Source of the DNA: an uncultured Azospirillum sp. | Lineage (GTDB): Bacteria > Pseudomonadota > Alphaproteobacteria > RF32 > CAG-239 | Length of the DNA: 30,493 nucleotides | Assembly: GCA_900538765.1 (NCBI GenBank) | Contig: UQAB01000021.1 | Location: 1-30,493 of the forward strand | Direction: 5' to 3' | Shown: piece by piece, positions 22,740-30,493 of the stretch | Layout of the letters: every line of letters begins with the position of its first letter | How positions within the stretch are numbered: position 1 is the stretch's first letter | Made by a program: the position numbers and the translations under genes | The notes under the pieces: generated by a model | What the model saw: only the letters and a program-made list of their open reading frames with translations | Told to the model about the DNA's origin: nothing | The model's database searches: none

Positions 22740-24188
22740 TTAATCCTTCTTGGTCAGAAGAACCGTATAGGTCAAAACTTCCTTGCCATGAGCAGGAATT
22801 TTGACAAGCCATTTAGACGCGTAGGCGTTTTTCTTTGCACTCTTTACACTTTCGGCGTTGACTTTCCAAGTTCCACCGTAATTCTGGGTAAATTCCACTT
22901 CCACAGCCTCATCTTTGGCATTGTTAAATGTTATTTCAACAGAAGCTTCGGTTACTTTTTCGGAAATCTTTTTGGCCGAACTGATTCTACCGGTAGCAAA
23001 AATGTCAAACGCCTGTCCCAAATTAAGTTCCGTCTTTTCTCCGGAAGCAAGCTGCGGCAAATTGGCTTCACCGATAAACTGCAGATTTTTCTTGCTGTCA
23101 TTTTCAAAAAAGCGGATTGTTCCCTGCGGCAGCGCTTCACCCAAACCGTCTTCCTTTACATTGTTTAATTTGTAAACAACCTGCGGATTGGCTTTAGTAA
23201 AATCGTTTTCTCCGCTGTTATAGCTGAGGTAAAGCGGCGAATTCAGTTTGTATTCCTTCGCATATTTTACCTTGTTCTTGACCATCAGACTGACTTGCTT
23301 TGTCTGTTTGTCTTTTATGCTGGTTTTGGCCGGCAAATTGTAAAGATAGTAATCGGCAAAAGCCTCCGACGTCGGTACAGCGCTGTCCATTGCACCACTT
23401 TCCGTAACGGCGCCCATAGCCTTAAAGCTGCGCGCCATCATTACCGGGCGGATAACATTGCTGCTGACCTGATTGACAGAGCCGGCGATCAGCTGAACCG
23501 TGGCATTGTTATAATCCACGCCGGAATCGTTTTTTAATGTAATCCAGCCGTTTAACGTTAAGGTATTGTCAGCCTGCAAGTCAGCAACATAATCGGCTTT
23601 CCAGCTGAGACCCGACGTCAGGTAAGCCAGTTCGACATTTTGAGCGCCGGCAACCGACTTGTTTTTCATATCGACAACCAAAGTCGGCTTGGTGCGCAAA
23701 CCATCCGGAACATTTTCATAAATAACGCGTCCCGGAAAATCGGTTTCAATGCCATAGCTGAACTTTAAGACCGGTTTACCGTATCCGGCTTCTAAAACTA
23801 CAGCCGTATCATAAACCGTTTTTCCGGTTTGTTCATTATAAAGCGCAGTTTTTACCGTCTTGCCGACAGAAGCTTCCAACAAGTTTGACGGATTGAGCAG
23901 ATTGTAATTATAATTCTGTTCCATTACTTCAATCCCCTTGCCGAACAACATTGCCGTTTCCGGGCGAATCTGCGAAGAAACGCCGACAAAAGCAACCTTG
24001 TTTTCACCACGCTGCAAATCAATGTTGCGCGTATCCCGGACAAAGGCCAGGTTATTGTTATATATGCTTATCTGCATTTCCGTATTTTTATCGGTATCGA
24101 CAACTTTTTCGGCATCTGCCGCCAAGCTGAGGGCAGGAAGGCTCAGAAAACTCAGACTCAATGCAGCTATTGCATTTTTTATTTTCAT
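22740..24188 (-). CDS. Periplasmic DUF4139-domain protein
   Basis: A 482-residue exported protein with a clear signal peptide (1-23, cleavage near SLAAD). The core matches DUF4139: YLTSGLSWKADYVADL (about 208-223), LNGWITLKNDSGVDYNNA and VQLIAGSVN are its most conserved blocks, and an N-terminal segment with ISIYNNNLAFVRD matches the family's opening strand. The C-terminal part (about 400-480) is beta-rich and ends in a tandem-strand segment. Family members are periplasmic with no agreed function. It is first of a two-gene unit with the 411-residue secreted protein, and divergent from gcrA across 163 bp. Confidence 0.85.
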   Translation of the reverse strand: MKIKNAIAALSLSFLSLPALSLAADAEKVVDTDKNTEMQISIYNNNLAFVRDTRNIDLQRGENKVAFVGVSSQIRPETAMLFGKGIEVMEQNYNYNLLNPSNLLEASVGKTVKTALYNEQTGKTVYDTAVVLEAGYGKPVLKFSYGIETDFPGRVIYENVPDGLRTKPTLVVDMKNKSVAGAQNVELAYLTSGLSWKADYVADLQADNTLTLNGWITLKNDSGVDYNNATVQLIAGSVNQVSSNVIRPVMMARSFKAMGAVTESGAMDSAVPTSEAFADYYLYNLPAKTSIKDKQTKQVSLMVKNKVKYAKEYKLNSPLYLSYNSGENDFTKANPQVVYKLNNVKEDGLGEALPQGTIRFFENDSKKNLQFIGEANLPQLASGEKTELNLGQAFDIFATGRISSAKKISEKVTEASVEITFNNAKDEAVEVEFTQNYGGTWKVNAESVKSAKKNAYASKWLVKIPAHGKEVLTYTVLLTKKD

Positions 24189-24270
24189 ATTTCTATCTCC
24201 ATTCTGTTAAATTTATCTCTGATGATACTGATGATATACTAAAAAATCATAAAAAAAAGTGCTTATGTTT

Positions 24271-24288
24271 TATAATAAAACTAGACTC
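24271..24288 (+). promoter_or_regulatory. gcrA promoter with a GANTC methylation site at the start point
   Basis: A perfect TATAAT (24271-24276) is followed 7 nt later by GACTC (24284-24288), which would cover positions +1 to +5. The -35 is weak. GANTC is the CcrM methylation target, and GcrA recognises methylated GANTC promoters in Caulobacter, so autoregulation is plausible. Confidence 0.5.
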
Positions 24289-24351
24289 GGCGTAAATATT
24301 CAAATATTATGTGACTAAATTGGTTGGAATATTTTTTTAAGGAGAGTTGTC

Positions 24352-24861
24352 ATGGCTTGGACTGAACAAATGGTCGAAGACTTAAGAAAAATGTGGAAAG
24401 AAGGTTTGACTACCGGAGAAATAGGTAAAAGACTCGGTGTTTCAAAAAACTCCATTGTCGGAAAAGTTCATCGCCTTGGACTGTCCGGGCGTCCGTCTCC
24501 CATCAAAAAGAAATCTGACGACTCTGAAGCCATTTCTCAGCCGACCGCTCCGTCTCTGCAAACGATTAAAACAAGTAAAGCTGAAAAAATAACATCCGAT
24601 GAAAGCAACAAAAAAGCTGAGGCAGTAAAAGAATCAAAAAAAGAAGAGCATTTTATCTCTACCAAAATAGAAAGCAAACCTCAGGTCAGAAAAGACGGCA
24701 AAGTTATGCTGACCAGCCTTGACAACCACACCTGCCGCTGGCCTATAGGTGACCCGAAGGATGAAAATTTTCATTTCTGCGGCAAAAAAGTCCGTTTGGG
24801 ACAAACCTACTGCGAAGAACACGCCGCTTTGGCCTATGTCAAGCCAAACAATAAGAAATAA
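24352..24861 (+). CDS. gcrA: Cell-cycle regulator GcrA
   Basis: Alphaproteobacterial transcription factor that binds sigma-70 RNA polymerase and acts at promoters carrying CcrM-methylated GANTC sites, controlling division and polarity genes. 169 residues. The N-terminal DNA-binding domain (1-47) reads MAWTEQMVEDLRKMWKEG, then GEIGKRLGVSKNSIVGKVHRLGL, diagnostic of GcrA. A Lys/Ser/Glu-rich linker (about 50-115) follows. The C-terminal sigma-interacting domain has CRWPIGDP, FHFCGKK and TYCEEHAAL, whose Cys/His arrangement is conserved. The start has AAGGAGAG upstream. The stator genes follow 64 bp later on the same strand. Confidence 0.96.
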   Translation: MAWTEQMVEDLRKMWKEGLTTGEIGKRLGVSKNSIVGKVHRLGLSGRPSPIKKKSDDSEAISQPTAPSLQTIKTSKAEKITSDESNKKAEAVKESKKEEHFISTKIESKPQVRKDGKVMLTSLDNHTCRWPIGDPKDENFHFCGKKVRLGQTYCEEHAALAYVKPNNKK

Positions 24862-24925
24862 CCTTTGTTTAACTATTATAGATTAAAGTCAGAATTAAGT
24901 TTTATCTGATTTTTTGGAGTGTTTC

Positions 24926-25747
24926 ATGTCTTTAGGTACTTTATTGGCCTTTCTCGGCGGTTTTGCAATGGTTATCGGATCTATTGTCACTGCAACCGAC
25001 AGGCCGATGGCTTTCGTCGATTTTCCCAGCGTCATCGTCGTTATCGGCGGAACACTGATTACCTGTTTTACTTCTTACGAAACAAAAGATGCCATCACTG
25101 CTTTTAAAACCATGCTGGCTTCCTTCAAAAAATACAAAGATATGGAAACTCCGTTGAAAGACGAAGTCGGCAGAATCGTCCGCTGGGGCTATATCATTCA
25201 GAAAAACGGCCTGCAAGGACTGGAAAACGAAGTTACCGATGACCTCCGTGCCGAAAGCCCGTTTTTAGCTTACGGCGCTGATTTGGTCGTTACCGGCTAT
25301 ACCGGGACTGAAATCAGACAAATCTTGGAACATATGTCGGAATCCCAATCCGCCAGAGACCGCGTCAGTACCGGTGCGCTGATGAAGATGGGGGGCGATG
25401 CTCCGGCGTTCGGTATGCTCGGAACCCTTATCGGTTTGGTTATCATGCTCAGCAACATGAGCGGCGATCCGGCATCAATCGGCCCGTCTATGGCTGTTGC
25501 TTTAATTACAACATTTTACGGCGTTTGTCTGGCGCGTTTGGTCTGTATTCCCTTAGCTACCAAAATGAATGCCCGTTATGACGTAACGGATTTTAAAAAT
25601 TCTTTGCAGATGGAGGGACTGGTCTTATTGGCTGAACGGAAAAGTCCGCGCTATATCCAAGACAAACTTAATTCTTTTGTTGAAGTAAAAGATCAATTTT
25701 TAATCGACAGAGATATGAATCGTGAAAGCGGCAGCGCGCAAGCCTGA
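24926..25747 (+). CDS. Flagellar stator subunit A, PomA/MotA family
   Basis: Inner-membrane stator subunit that forms the ion channel with the B subunit and generates torque on the rotor. 273 residues from ATG 24926, with GGAG upstream; a TTG 12 nt earlier would overlap that site. Four membrane segments (about 1-22, 28-50, 145-172, 180-205) surround a cytoplasmic loop. Segment 3 reads PAFGMLGTLIGLVIMLSNM and segment 4 starts SIGPSMAVALITTFYG, with both conserved prolines. These resemble the sodium-driven PomA more than E. coli MotA, and the short length agrees. It is followed 19 bp later by the B subunit. Confidence 0.9.
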   Translation: MSLGTLLAFLGGFAMVIGSIVTATDRPMAFVDFPSVIVVIGGTLITCFTSYETKDAITAFKTMLASFKKYKDMETPLKDEVGRIVRWGYIIQKNGLQGLENEVTDDLRAESPFLAYGADLVVTGYTGTEIRQILEHMSESQSARDRVSTGALMKMGGDAPAFGMLGTLIGLVIMLSNMSGDPASIGPSMAVALITTFYGVCLARLVCIPLATKMNARYDVTDFKNSLQMEGLVLLAERKSPRYIQDKLNSFVEVKDQFLIDRDMNRESGSAQA

Positions 25748-25766
25748 TTTAATATAGGAAAAGCAG

Positions 25767-26426
25767 ATGAAGAAAAAAGAAGCTCCGGCAATCGATTCCT
25801 CCTGGATGGACACATACGGCGATATGGTTACATTGTTGTTGTGCTTTTTCGTGTTGATGCTGGCGATGTCCAGTGTTGATATGGCCAAGTATGAAATGAT
25901 TCAGGCCGGAATGCAGGAAGGCGTTGGAAAAACCGAGGCTCCCCGGCCGATAGAGATGATGATGGTTGAGCTTTCAGATGACATCCAAGCTTTGAATATG
26001 GAAGATAAGGTTGCGCTAGGCACGGATTCTCAAGGCGTTGTTCTGGAGTTCGGCGGCGGCGCATTTTTCAGTCCGGGTTCTGCCGAACTTAATCCGGAAG
26101 CTATTCCTATTTTGAAAAGAATTGCGGCAACTCTGCAATCTGAACGTTATGCAAAATTTGATTTCAGTATTGAAGGGCATACCAGCAATAAAAAGTTTTC
26201 AAATGCGCAATATCCCTCAAATTGGGAGCTTTCTTCGGCTCGAGCTTCTGCCGTTGCACGCTTTTTGGAAGAGAGAGGAATAGCCAGAACCCGGATTAAG
26301 GTCACCGGCTATTACGATAATATTCCGAAATATCCTAATCTTGATCCTTTTGGCGAGCCTATTCCGCAAAACCAATCAAAAAACCGCCGTGTGGTTATTC
26401 ATATTATTCCACGCAGCGGAAAGTAA
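25767..26426 (+). CDS. Flagellar stator subunit B, PomB/MotB family
   Basis: Anchors the stator to peptidoglycan and carries the ion-binding aspartate. 219 residues, shorter than E. coli MotB (308). Residues 13-35 form the single membrane helix, WMDTYGDMVTLLLCFFVLML, with Asp19 as the ion-binding residue; the CFFVL pattern matches sodium-type PomB. A short plug/linker (about 36-75) leads to an OmpA-like domain (about 95-219) with FDFSIEGHTSN, SSARASAVARFLEERGI and QSKNRRVVIHI, the peptidoglycan-binding motifs. It forms one transcript with the A subunit and ends in a hairpin terminator. Confidence 0.9.
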   Translation: MKKKEAPAIDSSWMDTYGDMVTLLLCFFVLMLAMSSVDMAKYEMIQAGMQEGVGKTEAPRPIEMMMVELSDDIQALNMEDKVALGTDSQGVVLEFGGGAFFSPGSAELNPEAIPILKRIAATLQSERYAKFDFSIEGHTSNKKFSNAQYPSNWELSSARASAVARFLEERGIARTRIKVTGYYDNIPKYPNLDPFGEPIPQNQSKNRRVVIHIIPRSGK

Positions 26427-26460
26427 TAAGAAAGCCTCTGGAAAAGAGGCTTTCTTATTA
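26424..26460. terminator. Bidirectional terminator between stator genes and nitroreductase
   Basis: A perfect 16-bp stem (26424-26439 with 26445-26460) with a 5-nt loop starts inside the stator stop codon. The distal T-rich arm (TTTCTTATTA) supplies a weak U-run; it separates two convergent units. Confidence 0.75.
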
Positions 26461-26470
26461 CTTTATCTTA

Positions 26471-26995
26471 TTACCATTTTTCCCAATGAATGCGTTCAGG
26501 ATTATGACGTTCCGGCTGTTTCGGCGTTTCTGCAGGATACCCCAGTACAACAATGGAAAAGGGTTTGACATTTTCCGGCAAAGAGAAAAATTCTTTTAAT
26601 GACGCTATCGGGCCGCTCATCGGCGAGGCTCCGCACCAGCAGGCACCAAGTCCCAGAGCATGCGCGGCCAATAAAATATTTTCAGTTGCGGCGGAACAGT
26701 CAATGTCAATATAACTCCAGCCTTCTTTTTCACGGTGAAAAGAGATGTCCTCCCGCCCGCAGACTAAAATGACGGCAGCAGCATTTTCAGCAAACAAAGC
26801 CGAACGCTGCATATGACGAAAATGCTTTAAAACATCTTTATCCTGAATAACTAAAAATTCCCACGGCTGCGTATTGTGAGCGGACGGCGCAAATTCTCCG
26901 GCTTTGATAATTTGTTCCAAAACATCTTTGGGAATCGGCTTATTTTCATATTTACGAACGGATCTTCTGGTTAATAAACCTTCCAACAATTCCAT
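26471..26995 (-). CDS. Nitroreductase-family FMN oxidoreductase
   Basis: A 174-residue flavoprotein of the nitroreductase family, the short cytoplasmic form. The FMN phosphate-binding motif RRSVRKY is at residues 10-16, and FAPSAHNTQPWEFLVI is the second FMN contact. The C-terminal LAAHALGLGACWCGASP and VVLGYPAETPKQPER segments are family-typical. Substrate cannot be predicted; such enzymes reduce nitro compounds, quinones or flavins with NAD(P)H. It is convergent with the stator genes, and starts 25 bp downstream of the unknown gene at 27021 on the same strand. Confidence 0.9.
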   Translation of the reverse strand: MELLEGLLTRRSVRKYENKPIPKDVLEQIIKAGEFAPSAHNTQPWEFLVIQDKDVLKHFRHMQRSALFAENAAAVILVCGREDISFHREKEGWSYIDIDCSAATENILLAAHALGLGACWCGASPMSGPIASLKEFFSLPENVKPFSIVVLGYPAETPKQPERHNPERIHWEKW

Positions 26996-27020
26996 GTTAT
27001 TCTCACTTTCAATAAAAAAA

Positions 27021-27641
27021 TCAGTTCACTGTTCTTTTCAGCTCTTCAATTCGGGGAAGAACTGAATTTTCAATAATAAAATCAATGGCTTTTTCAACCA
27101 TTCTGTCAGTATGATGCACTGCGCTACCAACGGCTTCCAGACTGTCGGCGGCATCAATTTTATCCGCCAAACGCGCATAAAGCGCAGCCAAATCCGACAA
27201 AGAATCAATCATTTCGGCAAGATAGGCCGGAAGTTGTAAATTTTCCTTACCGCCCCAAAAGCCTTCAATAAAACCGGCTTCAATTTCATCATAGCGCGAC
27301 AGGCAGGCTTCCTTTAAAGCTTCCGGCGAATCGGCTTTTATCTTGTCGAGGCGGATTTTATTTATCTTTACCGCCGTGAAAATATCATCCCACAGCCCCA
27401 TAAAAAACTTGAAAAACAATTCGGCCTCTTTTTTGGTTTCAAGACGAGGTTCCTGTCCTTTAGGCCAAAAAGAAGAAATAACGTCTGTCGGGCGAAGCTC
27501 AAGGTTCGGACTGCAAATGGAACCGGCAAAGCGCATTTTTATAACGTTTAAGGGCATGGGACAACGGTAATGTTCCAGCATTTTTACAAAACTATCGTCA
27601 CCAATATATTCATTTTGACTTTTCATTTTAATATTCTTCAT
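27021..27641 (-). CDS. Hypothetical cytoplasmic protein (faintly UPF0149-like)
   Basis: A 206-residue helical, soluble protein I do not recognise with confidence. An N-terminal segment with MPLNVIKMRFAGSICSP, then PTDVISSFWPKG, then LFFKFFMGLWDDIF, and a middle segment IEAGFIEGFWGG, recall in order the landmarks of UPF0149/YecA-type proteins, but the match is weak and no zinc-binding C-terminal tail is present. The C-terminal half is almost wholly helical and acidic. The start may be ATG 27641 or the ATG five codons later; neither has a strong ribosome-binding site. Divergent from the lipoprotein gene and probably co-transcribed with the nitroreductase. Confidence 0.6.
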   Translation of the reverse strand: MKNIKMKSQNEYIGDDSFVKMLEHYRCPMPLNVIKMRFAGSICSPNLELRPTDVISSFWPKGQEPRLETKKEAELFFKFFMGLWDDIFTAVKINKIRLDKIKADSPEALKEACLSRYDEIEAGFIEGFWGGKENLQLPAYLAEMIDSLSDLAALYARLADKIDAADSLEAVGSAVHHTDRMVEKAIDFIIENSVLPRIEELKRTVN

Positions 27642-27687
27642 ATATAAAGATTATAATTTGACTTTTAATGTAATGGAGTTTTTTAAA

Positions 27688-28002
27688 TTGGCAAGAGCTA
27701 ATTTTACATATCTTGCAGTTATGGCGTTTTTACTCAGCGCCTGTTCTGTTCTGGAGCCTTTTGTCGACCGCAAACGCAACGCCGGCGCGCCGCCGACGCA
27801 GCTTTATGTCGGACGATCAAGAAAAGACGCGCCGTCAATCTGTTATAACATTCTGACAACAGATTATAAAACCGTCAAAAAAATGGCTGACGAAGAATGT
27901 ATTAAGTATAATACGGGGACACATGCCGTCCCGGTCAGCCAAGAGGCTTTCAGCTGCAGGGTTTTACTGCCGGCCAGAATTAATTTTAAATGTGAAAAAT
28001 AA
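27688..28002 (+). CDS. Small lipoprotein of unknown function
   Basis: A 104-residue lipoprotein read from TTG 27688, chosen because GGAG lies 9 nt upstream and the product then begins with a compact signal peptide ending in LLSAC (Cys19 acylated). An in-frame ATG at 27673 would overlap that ribosome-binding site. The mature part has four further cysteines (SICYN, DEECIKYN, FSCRVLL, FKCEK), possibly two disulfides, and an RKRNAGAPPTQ linker. No known family recognised. It lies 19 bp before argS on the same strand and is likely co-transcribed with it. Confidence 0.7.
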   Translation: MARANFTYLAVMAFLLSACSVLEPFVDRKRNAGAPPTQLYVGRSRKDAPSICYNILTTDYKTVKKMADEECIKYNTGTHAVPVSQEAFSCRVLLPARINFKCEK

Positions 28003-28021
28003 ACAAGAGGACAGCTAAGAG

Positions 28022-29809
28022 ATGGACTTATCTTTGGAAAAAACAATCAACAGCAAACTGGTTAACTGTTTTAACAAGTTGGGACTGGATACAAAATTTG
28101 CCATGATTAAAGTATCCGACCGCCCGGATTTGAGCGATTTTCAGTGTAACGGCGCATTAGCCCTGGCAAAACAGGAACGTAAGAATCCCCGTGAAATCGC
28201 TTCCGCCATTGCCGGAGAACTTGAAAAAGACGCTGATTTTGCAAAAATCTCCGTTGACGGTCCCGGTTTTATAAACATGACAATTAAAGACGAGCTTATC
28301 GGCAGAGTTATGGATAACATGAGCCAAGACGAACGTTTAGGCTGCGACAAAATCAAAGAACCGAAAAATGTCGTTTTGGATTTTGGTGCGCCGAATGTGG
28401 CAAAAGAAATGCATGTCGGCCATTTGCGTTCTGCCGTCATCGGCGAAGCCGTACAGCGCATTGAGCGTTTTGTCGGCAACAAGGTTATTTCCGACACGCA
28501 TTTGGGCGACTGGGGGACGCCGATGGGAATGATTATTTCTGAAATTATGGATATGCATCCAGAATGGCCCTATTTTGACGACAGTAAAAAAGACGGGTTT
28601 CCGGCGTCTCTGCCCTATTCCGTTGAAGAGCTGACTGAAATATATAAAAAAGCCAATGCCCGTTGCAAAGAGGATGAGGCTGCCCGTCAGAAGGCCAGAA
28701 TTATTACGGCGAAATTTCAGGACGGCCATCCGGGGTATCGCGCCTTGTGGCAACATTTGCGGAATATTTCCGTTGATGCCGTCAAGAAGAATTTTGACGC
28801 ATTAGATGTTCACTTTGACTTATGGCTGGGCGAAAGTGATGCGCACGACACCTGTTATGATATTTTGAAACTGGCCAAAACCAAAGGTATTTCAGAAGTT
28901 GACGACGGCGCGGTTATTATCCGTCTTGATGAAACGAACAAACCCAAGCCACCGGTTATCCTGCAAAAATCCGATGGCGGCTTTACCTATCATACAACGG
29001 ATATTGCCACCGTCAAAATGCGGGTTGACGATTTACAGGCTGACGAAATCATTTATTTTACCGATAAACGTCAGGCTCTGCATTTTGAACAGGTATTTGA
29101 GGCGGTCGACAAGCTCGGTATTGCACCGAACGTTAAGCTGAAACATATTGGTTTCGGCACGGTTAACGGGCCTGACGGCAAGCCGTTTAAAACCCGCGAC
29201 GGCGGCGTTATGAAACTGGAAGATTTGATTTCAATGTCAAAAGACAAAGTCCGGGAATCCATGCCAGCGCCGGAAGATGCCGAAGGCTTCTCTTCTTCTG
29301 CCGAGGCTGAAAAATATATTGAAACTCTGGTTGAAGAGATTGCCGTTGCTGCCATGAAATTTCAGGATTTGAAAAACAACATTGCTTCCGGTTACGCCTT
29401 TGAAATTGATGACTTTGCAAAATTTGAAGGAAAAACAGGACCTTACATTCAGTATGCCATTGCCCGGATTAATTCAATTATGAGAAAAGCACAGGCGGCT
29501 GGTATTGAACCCGGAAAGGTTGTTATTACCAATAAAGAAGAACGTGATTTGGCTTTGAAACTGGCGCAGTTGAACAACATTATCATGCGGACACATGAAG
29601 ACAAAGAGCCGAGCATTATTTCAGATTATGCTTATACTCTGGCTCAGACGTTCAGCACCTTTTACAATGCGTCTTCAATCATGAACGCGGAACACCCTGA
29701 AGTTGCAGCCTCGCGTTTGCGGCTGGCAAAACTGACGCGGGATATGCTGACGTTGCTTTTGTTCCTTTTGGGAATTAAAGCACCGGAGGTTATGCTGAAA
29801 AAAGCTTAA
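28022..29809 (+). CDS. argS: Arginyl-tRNA synthetase
   Basis: Charges tRNA-Arg with arginine. 595 residues, class I. The N-terminal additional domain (1-85) contacts the tRNA D-loop. The HIGH motif is HVGHLRSAV (131 onwards). The KMSKS loop is in the usual ArgS form, GPDGKPFKTRDGGVMKLEDL, with the KMSKS lysine replaced as in many ArgS enzymes. GDWGTPMGM and FEGKTGPYIQYAIARI are characteristic, and the C-terminal helical anticodon-binding domain ends in LGIKAPEVMLKKA. The start has AAGAGG upstream. It ends in an intrinsic terminator. Confidence 0.97.
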   Translation: MDLSLEKTINSKLVNCFNKLGLDTKFAMIKVSDRPDLSDFQCNGALALAKQERKNPREIASAIAGELEKDADFAKISVDGPGFINMTIKDELIGRVMDNMSQDERLGCDKIKEPKNVVLDFGAPNVAKEMHVGHLRSAVIGEAVQRIERFVGNKVISDTHLGDWGTPMGMIISEIMDMHPEWPYFDDSKKDGFPASLPYSVEELTEIYKKANARCKEDEAARQKARIITAKFQDGHPGYRALWQHLRNISVDAVKKNFDALDVHFDLWLGESDAHDTCYDILKLAKTKGISEVDDGAVIIRLDETNKPKPPVILQKSDGGFTYHTTDIATVKMRVDDLQADEIIYFTDKRQALHFEQVFEAVDKLGIAPNVKLKHIGFGTVNGPDGKPFKTRDGGVMKLEDLISMSKDKVRESMPAPEDAEGFSSSAEAEKYIETLVEEIAVAAMKFQDLKNNIASGYAFEIDDFAKFEGKTGPYIQYAIARINSIMRKAQAAGIEPGKVVITNKEERDLALKLAQLNNIIMRTHEDKEPSIISDYAYTLAQTFSTFYNASSIMNAEHPEVAASRLRLAKLTRDMLTLLLFLLGIKAPEVMLKKA

Positions 29810-29834
29810 AACAGCGTATATATCATAAGTTCTA

Positions 29835-29863
29835 TAAAGGCTGAGTTTTAATCTCAGCCTTTA
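29835..29863. terminator. Terminator between argS and the right-edge gene
   Basis: TAAAGGCTGAG (29835-29845) pairs perfectly with CTCAGCCTTTA (29853-29863) around a 7-nt loop. U-runs are short on both strands, but it separates two convergent genes. Confidence 0.7.
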
Positions 29864-29876
29864 GCATAGATTTCAC

Positions 29877-30493
29877 TCAGCAATTCGTATTGGTTTTGCC
29901 GTTTGAATAACTTTCCGTGGAATCACAGCGGGAATCGCAAGTTCGTCCGATTAATACATTACTTTGTGTTCGGTTGTTTGTATAAACAACCTGTCCATCA
30001 TAACGGATATTGGTATCAGTAATGTAAACTGTTGAAGCACGGCATTCATTACCAACCATATGGCAACCGGTATATGTTTTATCAACATAACTGGTGCAGG
30101 CATAGCAGGCACCATCATATTCACCAACAAGCGGCCTATCTGATGGGCATCCACCACTGTTTCCCGAACCGGAGCCGCTTCCCGAGCCCCCGGAATCACT
30201 GCCGCCGGAAGAGGAACATCCGGAGCCGCCGCAGCGTTCGTCACAACTGTCTATCGTTCCGTCAGTGCAGCAGTCGCCGTGACAGGTACTGTGAACCCAG
30301 CACCAGTTGGATGAACTGGAATTACAACAGGATTTACAGTCGGAATAAGTCGTCACGCCATTCACTGTACAGGATGTTGCCCCGGCAGCGCCGCCGCATT
30401 CGCAGGATTTGTACGCCCCCGGACATTGGCAGGACGCATATTTTCCGCCGCAGGCCTCGCCCACGCCGCTCTGCGGATAGGTACAGGTCACAA
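29877..30493 (-). CDS. Partial cysteine-rich secreted protein
   Basis: The last 204 residues of a gene whose start lies beyond the right edge; the valine-coding GTG at 30491 should not be taken as its start. More than 25 cysteines occur, often as CxxC or CC (SCCNSSSSNWC, GDCCTDG, ERCGGSGC). A Gly/Ser linker (SGGSDSGGSGSGSGSGNSGG region) divides an N-terminal Cys-rich block from a C-terminal block with CPSDRPLVGEYDGACYAC and GCHMVGNECRASTVYI. The composition implies an exported, disulfide-rich surface protein. It belongs in style with the two DUF1566-like Cys-rich proteins in this window, but carries no DUF1566 ending. Function unknown. Confidence 0.65.
   Translation of the reverse strand, partial: VTCTYPQSGVGEACGGKYASCQCPGAYKSCECGGAAGATSCTVNGVTTYSDCKSCCNSSSSNWCWVHSTCHGDCCTDGTIDSCDERCGGSGCSSSGGSDSGGSGSGSGSGNSGGCPSDRPLVGEYDGACYACTSYVDKTYTGCHMVGNECRASTVYITDTNIRYDGQVVYTNNRTQSNVLIGRTCDSRCDSTESYSNGKTNTNC

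Noticed and set aside
29877..30491. Taking the right-edge gene as complete with a GTG start at 30491
   Set aside because: The frame remains open to the window edge and the apparent start has no signal peptide after it.

Overview
The window reads as chromosomal DNA of an alphaproteobacterium. The evidence is a GcrA cell-cycle regulator (a protein essentially confined to that class), FlaF-type flagellar regulator sequence, and the block rpoZ - rsh - acpS - lepB - rnc - era on one strand, an arrangement typical of alphaproteobacteria. Moderate GC with AT-rich intergenic gaps, plus cysteine-rich secreted proteins ending in a DUF1566-like domain, point to an uncultured gut-type lineage (RF32/CAG-239-like). 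The class is a strong call; the lineage is an inference from remembered families.

Layout. 1-362: 3' end of a secreted DUF1566-like gene. 414-1223 (-): alpha/beta hydrolase with a charged tail. 1333-4575 (+): cysE, mnmA, a secreted unknown, trmJ. 4648-8705: two similar ArsB/NhaD-superfamily transporters on +, with an opposite-strand DUF1566-like gene and its long structured leader between them. 8797-9307 (-): rpsU and a YdcH/DUF465 protein. 9446-10531 (+): phosphofructokinase. 10659-14606 (-): a FlaF-like protein with two tandem FlaF repeats, then the flagellar set transcribed flgF-flgG-flgA-flgH from a well-formed sigma-54 promoter. 14739-15742 (-): an unknown protein and an NlpE-like lipoprotein. 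15787-21396 (-): era, rnc, lepB, acpS, rsh, rpoZ. 21503-24188 (-): a two-gene secreted pair (DUF4139 protein plus unknown). 24352-26426 (+): gcrA, then a stator pair that looks sodium-type (PomA/PomB-like). 26471-27641 (-): nitroreductase and unknown. 27688-29809 (+): small lipoprotein and argS. 29877-30493 (-): partial cysteine-rich protein.

How it fits together. Housekeeping genes (translation, tRNA modification, stringent response, secretion, glycolysis) are mixed with a flagellar distal-rod/L-ring cluster and a stator pair beside the cell-cycle regulator. The sodium-type stator and two ion-transporter paralogues together suggest, but do not prove, a sodium economy.

The most unusual item is the roughly 220-nt RNA on the minus strand at 6872-7089. 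It ends in an intrinsic terminator only 26 nt before the start codon of the DUF1566-like gene, and one internal segment can pair with either of two partners. That is the architecture of a transcription-attenuation leader, and I do not recognise its class. No tRNA, rRNA, CRISPR array, insertion sequence or phage gene was seen.
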